Below are positions 32,421 through 41,086 of a stretch of 64,000 nucleotides of DNA, one piece after another (the first letter of the stretch is position 1; each line of letters opens with the position of its first letter). The notes beneath the pieces were generated by a model. The model saw only the letters and a program-made list of their open reading frames with translations, had not been told where the DNA came from and did no database searches. This stretch comes from Mycolicibacterium neoaurum (GTDB lineage: Bacteria > Actinomycetota > Actinomycetes > Mycobacteriales > Mycobacteriaceae): NCBI RefSeq assembly GCF_036946495.1, contig NZ_JAQIIX010000002.1, forward strand, positions 1,426,001-1,490,000. The letters are read 5' to 3'. The translations under genes were made by a program, and so were the position numbers.

Positions 32421-33355
32421 TTGACCGCCAGTGACACACCGAAATCGCCTGCGGGATCCGTCCACCAATGGGTGCGCGTCAGACCGGCCGCCGCCAGCTC
32501 GTCGGCGATACCGGTGGGACGGAACTTGCAGGAGACCTCGGTCAGCATCTCCTCACCGGCCTCGAAGTCGACCGTCAGATCCAGGTCGCGAACGTGAACG
32601 CACTGAGCCAGTGTCGATCTCAGCCACATCTCGATACGTTCCTCGGTGTCGTTCCACTTGGCCACGTGTGCGAACGCGGACGGGTCGAAGTCCGCGCCGA
32701 GTTCGCGGTTCACCACGGCCAGCACGTTGCGGTTGAATGCCGCGGTGACCCCGGCGGCATCATCGTAGGCGCGCACCAGCCGATCGACATCCTTGACCAG
32801 ATCGGTGCCCAGCAGCAGCGAATCACCCGGTTGCATCGTATCGGCCACCGCAGCAAGGAAATCGGCGCGCGGTCCCGCGGTCAGGTTGCCGATGGTCGAG
32901 CCGAGGAACACCACCATCCGCCTGCCCACCTTCGGGATGGACGGCAGGTCCTGCTCGAAATCGCCGCACACGGTGTCGATGTCCAGATCGGGATACTCGG
33001 CGTGCAGGGCGGTGGCGGCCGCGCCGAGCACCGACGGGTCGACATCGAAGGGGATGAACCGGCGCAGCGCACCACGCGCGCGGAATGCGTCTAATAGCAA
33101 GCGGGTCTTCTCCGACGTGCCGCTGCCCAGTTCGACGAGAGTGTCCGCACCGGACACCTCGGCGATGTCCGCGGCGTGCTCACCGAGGATCGTGGCCTCG
33201 GTGCGGGTCGGGTAATACTCCGGCAGTCTGGTGATCTGATCGAACAGATCACTTCCGACACTGTCGTAGAACCACTTGGGCGGCAGCGACTTCGGGCTCC
33301 GACGCAGACCTTCGGACACATCGCGGCGCAGCGAGCTTTCCAGACGGGTGGTCAT
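32417..33355 (-). CDS. egtD: Histidine N-alpha-methyltransferase EgtD
   Basis: This 312-residue enzyme trimethylates the alpha-amino group of histidine with three SAM to give hercynine. It has the EgtD signature KWFYDSVGSDLFDQITRLPEYYPTRTE (substrate Tyr in LPEYYPT), the SAM loop LVELGSGTSEKTRLLL, and VFLGSTIGNL. The C-terminal substrate region EMWLRSTLAQ...FRPTGIADELAAAG is present. Length matches the family. The ATG 33355 overlaps the egtC stop by four bases. Confidence 0.95.
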   Translation of the reverse strand: MTTRLESSLRRDVSEGLRRSPKSLPPKWFYDSVGSDLFDQITRLPEYYPTRTEATILGEHAADIAEVSGADTLVELGSGTSEKTRLLLDAFRARGALRRFIPFDVDPSVLGAAATALHAEYPDLDIDTVCGDFEQDLPSIPKVGRRMVVFLGSTIGNLTAGPRADFLAAVADTMQPGDSLLLGTDLVKDVDRLVRAYDDAAGVTAAFNRNVLAVVNRELGADFDPSAFAHVAKWNDTEERIEMWLRSTLAQCVHVRDLDLTVDFEAGEEMLTEVSCKFRPTGIADELAAAGLTRTHWWTDPAGDFGVSLAVK

Positions 33356-34041
33356 CGAGATCCTTCCAGAGGGGTGAGCGTCAGGCCCGTCGCCGAGACC
33401 TCGACCAGATGCCGGTCGGGGATGTCGAGCCAGTCCGGGTCGTCGTCGTAGGGTTCACTGGCCAACACGGTGCCGTCGGCACGTTCCAGCGCGAACAGGG
33501 TGTCGCCCCATGTCGTGGCGAGCAGCCTGGAACCGTCGCCGGCCAGGATGTTCAGTCGCGCGCCGGGATCGAGGGCGCCGACCTCGGTGATGGTGTCCCC
33601 GAGAACCGCCATGCCGCGCTGGAAGATGTGCGCCGCCAACACCGCACTGTCGACCGAGGATTCCGCATCCCGGGTTGCCGGGAGCACCGCGCGGTCGACG
33701 ACACCGTTGTGCGAGAGCAGCCAGCTGCCGTCGGTGAACGGTGCCGATGCCGATGGCTCGATCGGCATGCCCACCGTGGCCGAACGCACCGCCGCGATGA
33801 TGCATCCGCTGCGCAGCGTCGGGGCCACCGAGGCGAACGACGCGTCGCCCCACAGCGGTTTGTCACTGCGCCACCGTCGCGGGCCATCGTCGAAGAACCC
33901 AACACCCCAACCGTCGGCGTTGATGGTTCCGTGCTTCTGCCGCCGCGGCGCATACGACTGCACCAGCAGCCCGCTGGGCGGATCGAGCACCACCGAGGCC
34001 GCCGAGACCGGAGCCCCGAACCAGCCGAGATGTCTACACAT
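33352..34041 (-). CDS. egtC: Gamma-glutamyl hydrolase EgtC (class II amidotransferase)
   Basis: This 229-residue Ntn hydrolase removes glutamate from gamma-glutamyl-hercynylcysteine sulfoxide. The chain begins MCRHLGWFGAP, so Cys2 becomes the N-terminal nucleophile after Met removal. QKHGTINADGWGVGFF and SHNGVVDR complete the GATase fold. I chose ATG 34041 because MCRHLG is the invariant start; it overlaps the egtB end by eight bases. Confidence 0.93.
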   Translation of the reverse strand: MCRHLGWFGAPVSAASVVLDPPSGLLVQSYAPRRQKHGTINADGWGVGFFDDGPRRWRSDKPLWGDASFASVAPTLRSGCIIAAVRSATVGMPIEPSASAPFTDGSWLLSHNGVVDRAVLPATRDAESSVDSAVLAAHIFQRGMAVLGDTITEVGALDPGARLNILAGDGSRLLATTWGDTLFALERADGTVLASEPYDDDPDWLDIPDRHLVEVSATGLTLTPLEGSR

Positions 34042-35311
34042 CCCAGGCCAACCGCACGCCGGAGAAGATCTGCCGCCGGATCGGGTGGTCCCAATTGCGA
34101 AAGCTGGGCCGCAAGATGTCCCCGGCCACCGCCCACGCGCCGCCACGCAGCACGCGGTAGTCGCCATCGATGAACGGCACCGTGTATTGCTCATAGATCA
34201 TCGGCCTGAATCCCGGCCACGGCCGCAGCGGCGAGGAGGTCCATTCCCACACGTCACCGAGCATCTGCTCGACCCCGTAGGCGGACGCGCCGCCGGGGTA
34301 GGCCCCGACCGGCGCCGGCCGCAACGACCGCCCACCCAGGTTGGCCCGCTGTACGTCCGGTTCCGCTGCACCCCAAGGATATCGGCGGCGCATCCCGGCC
34401 ACCGGATCCCAGGCGCATGCCTTCTCCCATTCGATCTCGGTCGGCAGCCGCGCACCGGCCCACGCGGCGTACGCCTCGGCTTCGTAATAGGTGATGTGCT
34501 GGACCGGCTCGTCGTCGGGGATCTCCTCGCGGTAGCCGAACCGGGTGCGGCTGCCGTCGCTGTTCCAGAATCCGGGCGCCACCAGAGCGGCCTGCTCCCG
34601 ATGCGCCCAACCGGCATCGGACCACCACTGCCGTGTCCGGTACCCACCATCGGCCATGAACACACGCCATTCGGCATTGGTGACCGGGACCCGACCGATG
34701 CGGAACGCGTCGACCTCGACGGTGTGCGCGGGGCGCTCGTTGTCCAACGAGTACGGCTCAGCGGAGGCATCGACCCCCAGGGTGAACGACCCGCCGGGGA
34801 TCAGCACCGACGTGCCTGCCACGCCGGCCCTGCCGGCCGGAAGCGGTGAACCCGGGGGCAGGATCGGCGGCCCCGAGCGCAGATTCAGGGCCTGCAGCAT
34901 GGTCTCGTCGTGTTGATTCTCGTGGGAGATGACGAGGCCGAACGGGAACAGTTCGGTGCTGTTTTCGGTGCTGTGTTCCAAGGTGTCGAGCACGCGGTTG
35001 CGCACATCGCGGCAATAGGTCCTGGCGTGGGTGGGCGGCAACAGCGGCAGGTCGACCCGGCTGGCACGGGAATGGACGAAGGCGTCGTAGAGCTTCTCGA
35101 CGGCAGGCGCGAGCATGCCCGGCGCGGCGGAGTTCCCGCCACGCAACAACCAGAACTCCTCCTGCTGACCGATATGGGCCAGATCCCACACCAGCGGACT
35201 CATCAGCGGGTCGTACTGCCGCAACAGTTCGGCATCGTCGAAGTCCACCAGCGCCAGCGTGCGATCGCGAGCCCTGGTGAGCTCGGCGGCCAAAAGATCG
35301 GGTGTACTCAC
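34034..35311 (-). CDS. egtB: Sulfoxide synthase EgtB
   Basis: This 425-residue non-haem iron enzyme couples hercynine with gamma-glutamylcysteine and O2 to form the sulfoxide C-S bond. The N-terminal DinB-like domain holds the three-His iron site: H46 (WDLAHIGQ), H130 and H134 (SHENQHDETM). The C-terminal half is a formylglycine-generating-enzyme-like domain (GGSFTLGVD, WEKACAWDP, GDVWEWTSSPL). The GTG start overlaps the egtA stop (GTGA). Using gamma-glutamylcysteine ties it to EgtA in the same operon. Confidence 0.95.
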   Translation of the reverse strand: MSTPDLLAAELTRARDRTLALVDFDDAELLRQYDPLMSPLVWDLAHIGQQEEFWLLRGGNSAAPGMLAPAVEKLYDAFVHSRASRVDLPLLPPTHARTYCRDVRNRVLDTLEHSTENSTELFPFGLVISHENQHDETMLQALNLRSGPPILPPGSPLPAGRAGVAGTSVLIPGGSFTLGVDASAEPYSLDNERPAHTVEVDAFRIGRVPVTNAEWRVFMADGGYRTRQWWSDAGWAHREQAALVAPGFWNSDGSRTRFGYREEIPDDEPVQHITYYEAEAYAAWAGARLPTEIEWEKACAWDPVAGMRRRYPWGAAEPDVQRANLGGRSLRPAPVGAYPGGASAYGVEQMLGDVWEWTSSPLRPWPGFRPMIYEQYTVPFIDGDYRVLRGGAWAVAGDILRPSFRNWDHPIRRQIFSGVRLAWDV

Positions 35312-36555
35312 TCATCCCCCACACGTTCGGTGATCGCCGACGCCAGTCCCCGGTGGTGTACCCGGTCGCTGAAATCGTCGGCGGGGCTCCTGCCCTCGTG
35401 CACATTCGTCAGTAGCCGCTGCATCGGCGCGGCCAGTTCGGCGGGCGCGTGCTCGGCCGCCGCCTCCACGCAACGGCAGGCCGAGGCGTGCAACTGCGGG
35501 TCGGCCAGTCCGAACCGCGCCGCCCGGTCCCAGGCAGAGGAAACCGGTTCGGTTGCCGCTCTGGCGGTCTCGGCCGCTTCCGGGTTGTCCAGCAAGGTGG
35601 CCATGGTGAAGGCCACCGCTGGCCAGACCGCGTCGGGGACGCTGTCCAGATAGCGGATCTCCAACCAGCGGCGCGGGCGCACCGGCGGGAACAGCGTGGT
35701 GAGGTGGTACGCGAGATCCTCGGCCGTCGGAGACCGCCCGCCCAACACGACGTGTCCGTCGGCCCAATCGGCGAACGAGACGAACTCCGTCATCGGAACC
35801 GCCTCGGGGGTGCGGACAAGCATCACCGGTGCCCGAAGCGCATAGTTCGCCCAGTCGGCCGCCGGATCATCACCACGGTCGCCGAGCACCGGTCCGCAAC
35901 GCGCCGAGTCGAGCTGTCCCCAGACGCGCTGCCTGGTGCTACGCCAGCCGGTGAACTCGCCGTTCAACAGCGGCGAATTGGCCGACAGCGCGATCATGGT
36001 GGGCCCCAGCGCGTGCGCCAGCCGAACCCGGTCCGCCCACCCCGCGCGCGGGCCGGCCTCCACATTGAGCTGCATCGACGCCGTCGAGGTCATCATGGCC
36101 GCGCCGGCCGCGCCGGTGCCGGTCGCGGCGAAGAACTGCTCCATCGCCTGGTAACGGGCGCCGGGGTTGACCCGCTGCGTCGGCCGCAGCGGATCGGTGC
36201 CGAGCAGCACCAATCCCAGTCCATGCTCGGCGAAGTAGGTGTTCAGCACGCGGCGGTCGGCCGTCATGGCGCTGATCGCGGAGACCACGTCGGCACATGG
36301 CGGGCCGGAGAGCTCGACGGCCCCGCCCGGCTCGACGGTGATGGCGCTGCCCCCGGGCAATGCCGGCGCCGCGGCGATGAGGACGCTCAGTTCCTCCCAC
36401 CCGGGTCGGCGCATCGGATCGGCCAGGTCGAAGCAATGTGCCTCGACCTCCAGTCCGACCGTGCCCACCGGACCATCGTGCAGACAGGATGCGGCGATCG
36501 CGGCCGCAGTCTGTCCGGACGGACAGTCCACATCCCACGCAGTGGTGGCCGACAT
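35308..36555 (-). CDS. egtA: Gamma-glutamylcysteine synthetase EgtA
   Basis: This 415-residue GCS2-type ligase makes gamma-glutamylcysteine from glutamate and cysteine with ATP. Marks are VGTVGLEVEAHCFDL near residue 35, GSAITVEPGGAVELSGPP near 70, GTDPLRPTQRVNPGARYQAM and STASMQLNVEAG. I chose ATG 36555 (MSATTAWDV), which has AGGGG upstream, over a longer frame to 36591. It is first in the egtABCDE operon, with the promoter in the 83 bases before the PknH-sensor-like gene. Confidence 0.92.
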   Translation of the reverse strand: MSATTAWDVDCPSGQTAAAIAASCLHDGPVGTVGLEVEAHCFDLADPMRRPGWEELSVLIAAAPALPGGSAITVEPGGAVELSGPPCADVVSAISAMTADRRVLNTYFAEHGLGLVLLGTDPLRPTQRVNPGARYQAMEQFFAATGTGAAGAAMMTSTASMQLNVEAGPRAGWADRVRLAHALGPTMIALSANSPLLNGEFTGWRSTRQRVWGQLDSARCGPVLGDRGDDPAADWANYALRAPVMLVRTPEAVPMTEFVSFADWADGHVVLGGRSPTAEDLAYHLTTLFPPVRPRRWLEIRYLDSVPDAVWPAVAFTMATLLDNPEAAETARAATEPVSSAWDRAARFGLADPQLHASACRCVEAAAEHAPAELAAPMQRLLTNVHEGRSPADDFSDRVHHRGLASAITERVGDE

Positions 36556-36638
36556 CGGAACCACCCCTCCCCGGTCAGAACCCTGTCTCACTCAATCTTC
36601 CAGAAGGGTCTGACATATTCCCTGGGATTTGATCGCCG

Positions 36639-37313
36639 CTACTGGCCCAGGGTGTTCTGCATGGCTCCGGCCAGCACGTTCACCGCCGGGCCGCCGTTTC
36701 CTGGCTGGCAGACTTTCGCCTGCAGCAGAACGTTTTCCCGTAACCGGGTCTGGGTGAAGCACCGACGGTCAATACCCTCCTCCTGTTTGACCCAAACCGC
36801 GTCGGTCGGCGTGACCGTCCCCGCGGTGAACGTCCAGACCTGTGTCACGAAATTCTCCAGGTGCATGGCCGTCGTCTGGCCCGCGCAGCCGGTCGTCCGA
36901 TCCGTGACGCGCTGGTAGGCCCGTGTCGCGGCATCGTTGGTCGCGAACACCCCGACGGCCTGCTTGACCAGACGGGTGGTGTCGGTCGCCGATGTCTGGG
37001 CCAGCGCACTCTTGAACGAGGCCAGGTCCGGATCGGCGTACACATCGGGCAATCCGATATCGGCCCAGTTGTTACAGGCGGGGTTGTCGACGTAGAAGGC
37101 CTGACCGGGTGCGGTGAACTCGGCTTCCCAGGACAACGGGGCGCCGACGATATTGCTCACCGAGCCCTTCGGCAGCACGGCGTAAGCGACCACCCCGGGG
37201 TCGGACGGCCTGGCCCAGGCGGCGGGTACCGCGGTGAGGCTCGTCAGCACAGCTCCCACGGCGGCCACTCCCACGACCGCGACGGCGTACGTCTGGCGCA
37301 TGGCACCGATCAT
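36639..37313 (-). CDS. Secreted protein with PknH-type sensor domain (Rv3705c-like)
   Basis: This 224-residue protein has a signal peptide (hydrophobic VAVVGVAAVGAVLTSLTAVP, cleavage after AWA) and a single extracytoplasmic domain resembling the sensor domain of kinase PknH: DPACNNWADIG-like, FATNDAATRAYQRVTDRTTGCAG and VKQEEGIDRRCFTQTRLRENVLLQAKVC. Four cysteines suit two disulfides. ATG 37301 is an alternative start that keeps the signal. The equivalent M. tuberculosis gene also follows egtA. It may bind a ligand at the cell surface; the role is unknown. Confidence 0.75.
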   Translation of the reverse strand: MIGAMRQTYAVAVVGVAAVGAVLTSLTAVPAAWARPSDPGVVAYAVLPKGSVSNIVGAPLSWEAEFTAPGQAFYVDNPACNNWADIGLPDVYADPDLASFKSALAQTSATDTTRLVKQAVGVFATNDAATRAYQRVTDRTTGCAGQTTAMHLENFVTQVWTFTAGTVTPTDAVWVKQEEGIDRRCFTQTRLRENVLLQAKVCQPGNGGPAVNVLAGAMQNTLGQ

Positions 37314-37322
37314 GCCAGCGGA

Positions 37323-37847
37323 TCAGAACAGCGTCTGCGTGCAGTAGGTGCGGGCCGGCCGCGGGTAGGGCCAGGCGTAGGTGCCGGCGGTCGCCGGGCA
37401 TGCCGACTGGTCACGGACGTCCAGCCGCTGCGTGACCTGCACCAGCACGCCCTGCCCGCGGTCGCGGCAATCGGCCTTCTCGACCAACCCGATCGGCATC
37501 TCCATCAGATAGCACTGATTGGCCACCAGATTGGGCACCAGGCACAACCGCGCGGTCGACGGGTCGGCATAACCGCTGGGCAGATGCTGATACTCGGCGG
37601 TCGGGCACTCACCGGCGGCGTCGGTGGTGGCGCCGACGGTGTAGCTGGGATCCGCGGTGCACGACACCTCGGTGGCGCGGGCGGGGTCAGGGGCGGGCGC
37701 CTGACCCACATCGATCCGGACGCAGTCCCCTACGGCGAAGACGGTGGCGGCCGCGATATCGGGTTCGCGGCCGCCACAGCCCACCAGCGTCGCCGCTACC
37801 ACGAAAACTCCGATCAGCGCGGCAAGGCGCGAAGTTCGGCGTGTCAT
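37323..37847 (-). CDS. Cysteine-rich lipoprotein (Rv3705A-like)
   Basis: This 174-residue protein has a type II signal peptide ending in lipobox LVGCGG (Cys near residue 24), so it should be a lipoprotein on the outer face of the cytoplasmic membrane. The mature part holds about nine more cysteines in motifs such as VGDCVRI, VSCTAD, GECPTAEY and RLCLVPNL, which fits the DUF3824/septum-formation-like beta fold of small mycobacterial lipoproteins. The ATG at 37847 gives MTRRTSRL; a GTG at 37865 is possible. It is adjacent to the sensor-domain gene, nine bases apart. Confidence 0.7.
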   Translation of the reverse strand: MTRRTSRLAALIGVFVVAATLVGCGGREPDIAAATVFAVGDCVRIDVGQAPAPDPARATEVSCTADPSYTVGATTDAAGECPTAEYQHLPSGYADPSTARLCLVPNLVANQCYLMEMPIGLVEKADCRDRGQGVLVQVTQRLDVRDQSACPATAGTYAWPYPRPARTYCTQTLF

Positions 37848-37910
37848 GGTTAGCGACACTCTCACGACTGAGCCGCGAGTGCCAAGAGTTACAGATGTTT
37901 CTTAAGGTTT

Positions 37911-38324
37911 TCAGCGTGGCACGGTCGTCGGCCCGGGCATCGGGCCCTGGCCTTGACCCGCACCAGGAGGCGGTCCGATCTCGAAATCCGGGCCGCCCTG
38001 GAAGCGCGGACCGCCAGGGAACAACACATGCGGCGGCCCCATCGGGGGCGGGCCGCCCCGGTGGAACATCTCGATGTCGTCGCGCGGCGGCCCGTGGTGC
38101 CGGTCGCCGTCGGAGCTCTTGCCGAGGATGAAACCGGAGAAGAAGATGACCGCGACCACGAACACCGTCCCCGCAACGATGCCCACCCAGGCGGCCACCT
38201 GGATCAGCCGGTTTGGACGCGCCCGATCCGGCTGCACGGGTGGCGGCGGCTGCGCGGGCGGCGGCGGAGATGCCGGCACCGCGGTCGGCGCGGTCGGGTT
38301 CTCGGCGTGCTCACTTTCGGTCAT
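37911..38324 (-). CDS. Proline-rich single-span membrane protein (Rv3706c-like)
   Basis: This 137-residue protein has a Pro/Ala-rich cytoplasmic N-terminus (PASPPPPAQPPPPVQPDR), one transmembrane helix (VAAWVGIVAGTVFVVAVIFFSGFILG, residues about 43-68) and an extracytoplasmic Pro/Gly-rich tail with repeated GGPP and FQGGPDF. No enzyme domain is seen. The position next to the lipoprotein gene matches Rv3706c. A cell-envelope role is plausible but unproven. Confidence 0.65.
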   Translation of the reverse strand: MTESEHAENPTAPTAVPASPPPPAQPPPPVQPDRARPNRLIQVAAWVGIVAGTVFVVAVIFFSGFILGKSSDGDRHHGPPRDDIEMFHRGGPPPMGPPHVLFPGGPRFQGGPDFEIGPPPGAGQGQGPMPGPTTVPR

Positions 38325-38369
38325 GAAACCATGATGCCGAGACCATCCGATGCGCCGGCTGGTTGCCGC

Positions 38370-40586
38370 TTATGAATCCGCTGTGAGCGGTAACTCCACG
38401 AGCAGGCTCATTCCGTGGTGAGGCGGCATCTCGACCGGGAAGCTGTGCAGATCGTCGACGTTGGCGAGCGTCTTCCCGCTGAACATGTCCGTCACCACGG
38501 CCTGCGGCGGCAGGAACTCCGACCGCACCGTTCCGGCGATCTCCTCGTTGGCGAAGTTGAGCACCGTCAGCTGCAGCTGGTGCGGGTCGTCGAGCTGATG
38601 CACCATCACCAGCATCCCGCGGTGGGACACCTCCGGAATGTCGATCTGGCGACTCGTCGCGATGCCGAAGTGCGTCCGCACCCGCAGGATCGCCTGCAAC
38701 TGGCGCAGGAAACTGGTCTCGTCGGCCAGCTGCTCGGGTATCGATCCGTACAGACTGGTTCCGCGCGGCATGCCCTCGCTGGAGTGGGTCGCCTCCGGGT
38801 TCACACCCATAAGATCGTGGGCGGAGCGGTGGATCCAGCGGGTGTCGCCACCGCGCAACAGCTCGCTGACCTGGTCGGCCGGCAGCGTCAACATTCCGCA
38901 GAGATCCCATCCCGACAGCGCGAAGACACCTGGCTGTAGGGCGTTGAACATCGCCAACAGCAGATGGGCCCGCCTGATCCGGTCGATATCGGCAATATCG
39001 GCCAGATCGGAGTAGCCCAGCGTCGCGGCGATCACCGTCGCGGTCGTGCAGGCGATGCCGTTGGTGGTGAACACCAGGTTGTACGGGGCGCCCGGGCCGG
39101 TGAGGGTGTGGGTCAGGTCGTCACGGATCGCCTGTCCCAGTTGCTCACCGGTGACGCCCTGACCTTTGTAGGTGTAGTGGTCATCGCGGTGGCCCGCCGA
39201 CCAGTGCACCAACTCGTAGGTCAGCTCGTCGTGGTTCTGCAGCGCGTGCACCAGCGATGCCGGGTCGACGTCGGTGTCCAGTGTGGTTCGCAGCGTCAGC
39301 CGCAGGAACTCGGTATCAGCGGTCGCCAGCGCATGGTGATAGGCGGGCCGGTTGATGAAGTCGTACGACAGATCCGAACCGGCGAGGCTGTTGTCGCGGA
39401 TGTCGTCGATGGTGAGATTGAGCTCCTGGAAGGTGAATCCGCCGAGCTTGCGCACCATGCTGCCGATGAACTGGTTGGCCGCCTGGGACAGCGGATGGCC
39501 CTCCGACCAGCCGACGTCATCCTCTGCCGACTTCTCCGCACCCAGAAAACCGTTGGCGTCCAATCGCAGACCGCCCGAGCCGAGGTCACTGAGCGAGTGC
39601 AGCGCATCACCGATCACCAACCGCATACCCGCAAAACTGGGATCCAGCCAGTTGATCGAGGGCTGCCCGTCCTTGAAGTAATGCAGGTACACCCAGCGTC
39701 GCTCGATACCGTCGACGCCGACGATCGGGCGGGTGACACTCCAGTTGGTTTCCTTGATGCCCTCGGCGTAGAAGATGACGCGCTGCAGTTTTCCGATGAT
39801 GTAGCCGGCCTTGTCCAGCCAGTCCTCGGTGGCCGAATCGACGTTGACCGAGTCCTCCCCGGCGGGCACCGCCGGTAGCTGATCCCAGTCCTGCGGATCG
39901 ATCTCGACCATGTGATAGATGCCGGGATAGTCGGCGTACTTCATCTCGGCGAGCCGGAAGTCCGCACCCTTGCCGGTGTGCCCGGGGACGATGTCGTCGA
40001 TGATGGTGCCGCCGTACCAGTTGGCGGTACCGCACATCTGCCGGAACTCGTCCTCGGTGCCGAACGCCGGGTCGATCTGCGTGCTGATCCGATCGAAGTG
40101 ACCGTCCACACTGGGGGTCTGCTGCCAACCCGAAATGCCACCGGCACGTTTCACCGGCCCGGTGTGCACTGCCTGAATCCCGATCTCCGCGAACGCCTTC
40201 CACATTTCCTCGTCGGCCATCGCCTTGAGGAAGGATTCATCCGGCCGGGTGATCAGCGAGAGCGGATATGCGGTGAACCACACCGACGCGGTATCGACGG
40301 CGCCGCGCGGGTTGGGCCGGGCGAACGGGTTCTGCCACATCGAGCCCTGCCCGGAGAACTGCTGGCTGATCTCATTGGCGTCCGACAGCATGGACTGCGA
40401 CAGCAGCCAGGACACATAGGCGGGGTTGTCGCCGGTGGGTGATCCGTCCTGGGCCAGCGACCGGCGCACGAAGGGACTGCGGACCCGCGGCCTGGACCGC
40501 AGGGTTCGGGGGCGGGCCGGATGCAGATGCTCATCGAAGGTGATCTCGGCGGGTTCGTTCACCTGCCCCTCGTCCTGCGATGACAT
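38370..40586 (-). CDS. GH13 glycoside hydrolase, trehalose-synthase-like
   Basis: This 738-residue protein has a GH13 TIM-barrel with all three catalytic acids: nucleophile Asp in GGLRLDANGFLG, acid/base Glu in FTFQELNLTI and the third Asp in ALQNHDELTYE. The C-terminal beta domain ends in MPPHHGMSLLVELPL. It differs from the classical TreS, and the long N-terminal insert (ISQQFSGQGSMWQNPFARPNPRGAVD) is unusual. It may isomerise or transfer glucose between maltose- and trehalose-type sugars. It follows RidA by 74 bases across an inverted repeat and could have its own promoter there. Confidence 0.72.
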   Translation of the reverse strand: MSSQDEGQVNEPAEITFDEHLHPARPRTLRSRPRVRSPFVRRSLAQDGSPTGDNPAYVSWLLSQSMLSDANEISQQFSGQGSMWQNPFARPNPRGAVDTASVWFTAYPLSLITRPDESFLKAMADEEMWKAFAEIGIQAVHTGPVKRAGGISGWQQTPSVDGHFDRISTQIDPAFGTEDEFRQMCGTANWYGGTIIDDIVPGHTGKGADFRLAEMKYADYPGIYHMVEIDPQDWDQLPAVPAGEDSVNVDSATEDWLDKAGYIIGKLQRVIFYAEGIKETNWSVTRPIVGVDGIERRWVYLHYFKDGQPSINWLDPSFAGMRLVIGDALHSLSDLGSGGLRLDANGFLGAEKSAEDDVGWSEGHPLSQAANQFIGSMVRKLGGFTFQELNLTIDDIRDNSLAGSDLSYDFINRPAYHHALATADTEFLRLTLRTTLDTDVDPASLVHALQNHDELTYELVHWSAGHRDDHYTYKGQGVTGEQLGQAIRDDLTHTLTGPGAPYNLVFTTNGIACTTATVIAATLGYSDLADIADIDRIRRAHLLLAMFNALQPGVFALSGWDLCGMLTLPADQVSELLRGGDTRWIHRSAHDLMGVNPEATHSSEGMPRGTSLYGSIPEQLADETSFLRQLQAILRVRTHFGIATSRQIDIPEVSHRGMLVMVHQLDDPHQLQLTVLNFANEEIAGTVRSEFLPPQAVVTDMFSGKTLANVDDLHSFPVEMPPHHGMSLLVELPLTADS

Positions 40587-40598
40587 CTGACTCCTCCC

Positions 40599-40647
40599 CA
40601 GCGGTCGGCATACTTCGATCCAGTATTGCCATTCTTACCGACCGCTG
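40599..40647. promoter_or_regulatory. Inverted repeat between RidA and GH13 genes
   Basis: CAGCGGTCGG (40599-40608) and CCGACCGCTG (40638-40647) form a perfect 10-bp repeat with a 29-base spacer rich in A and T (TACTTCGAT...ATTGCCATTCTTA). It lies just upstream of the GH13 start, so it may be an operator around its promoter or an end-of-operon hairpin. Confidence 0.4.
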
Positions 40648-40660
40648 AAACGTGACGCTG

Positions 40661-41086
40661 TCAACGCACGGCGATGGCCGTCAGTTCGAGGAGTTGCTGC
40701 GGGTGGATCAAGCCGGCGACAGTAACCCAGGTGCTCGTCGGCGGATGCTCACCGACCCACGCGCGCAACGTCGGCGCGGCGGCGGTCAGCGCATGCATAT
40801 CGGTGGTGTATACGGTCCACGCGACCAGACCGGCGCGGTCGGCACCGCAGGCCGCCAGGGACCGGTCGAGCACCTCCAGGGTGTACGCGAGTTGCTCCTC
40901 GAAGCTCACCCCGACTATGTAGAGGCCATCGGCGCCACCGGTCAGTGGCGCGATACCCGAGACGTAGACGGTGTCGCGGGCCACCGCGGTCTGCACGATG
41001 CCGAGGTCGTCGAAGACCTGCCCGTCCAGATAGCCGATGTCGGGCACCTGGCGTTCGATCGGGCCGATGGTCAAATCCGTTGTCAC
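40661..41086 (-). CDS. RidA-family (YjgF) protein
   Basis: This 141-residue protein fits the RidA/YER057c family, which hydrolyses reactive imine/enamine intermediates formed by PLP enzymes or amine oxidases. Visible marks are DTVYVSGIAPLTGG, EEQLAYTLEVLDRSLAACGA, LVAWTVYTTDM and WVTVAGLIHPQQLLELTAIAV. The GTG at 41086 overlaps the permease stop (GTGA), so I reject the longer frame. In an operon with PhyH and an amino-acid permease, it suggests a catabolic path with an imine by-product. Confidence 0.8.
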   Translation of the reverse strand: MTTDLTIGPIERQVPDIGYLDGQVFDDLGIVQTAVARDTVYVSGIAPLTGGADGLYIVGVSFEEQLAYTLEVLDRSLAACGADRAGLVAWTVYTTDMHALTAAAPTLRAWVGEHPPTSTWVTVAGLIHPQQLLELTAIAVR

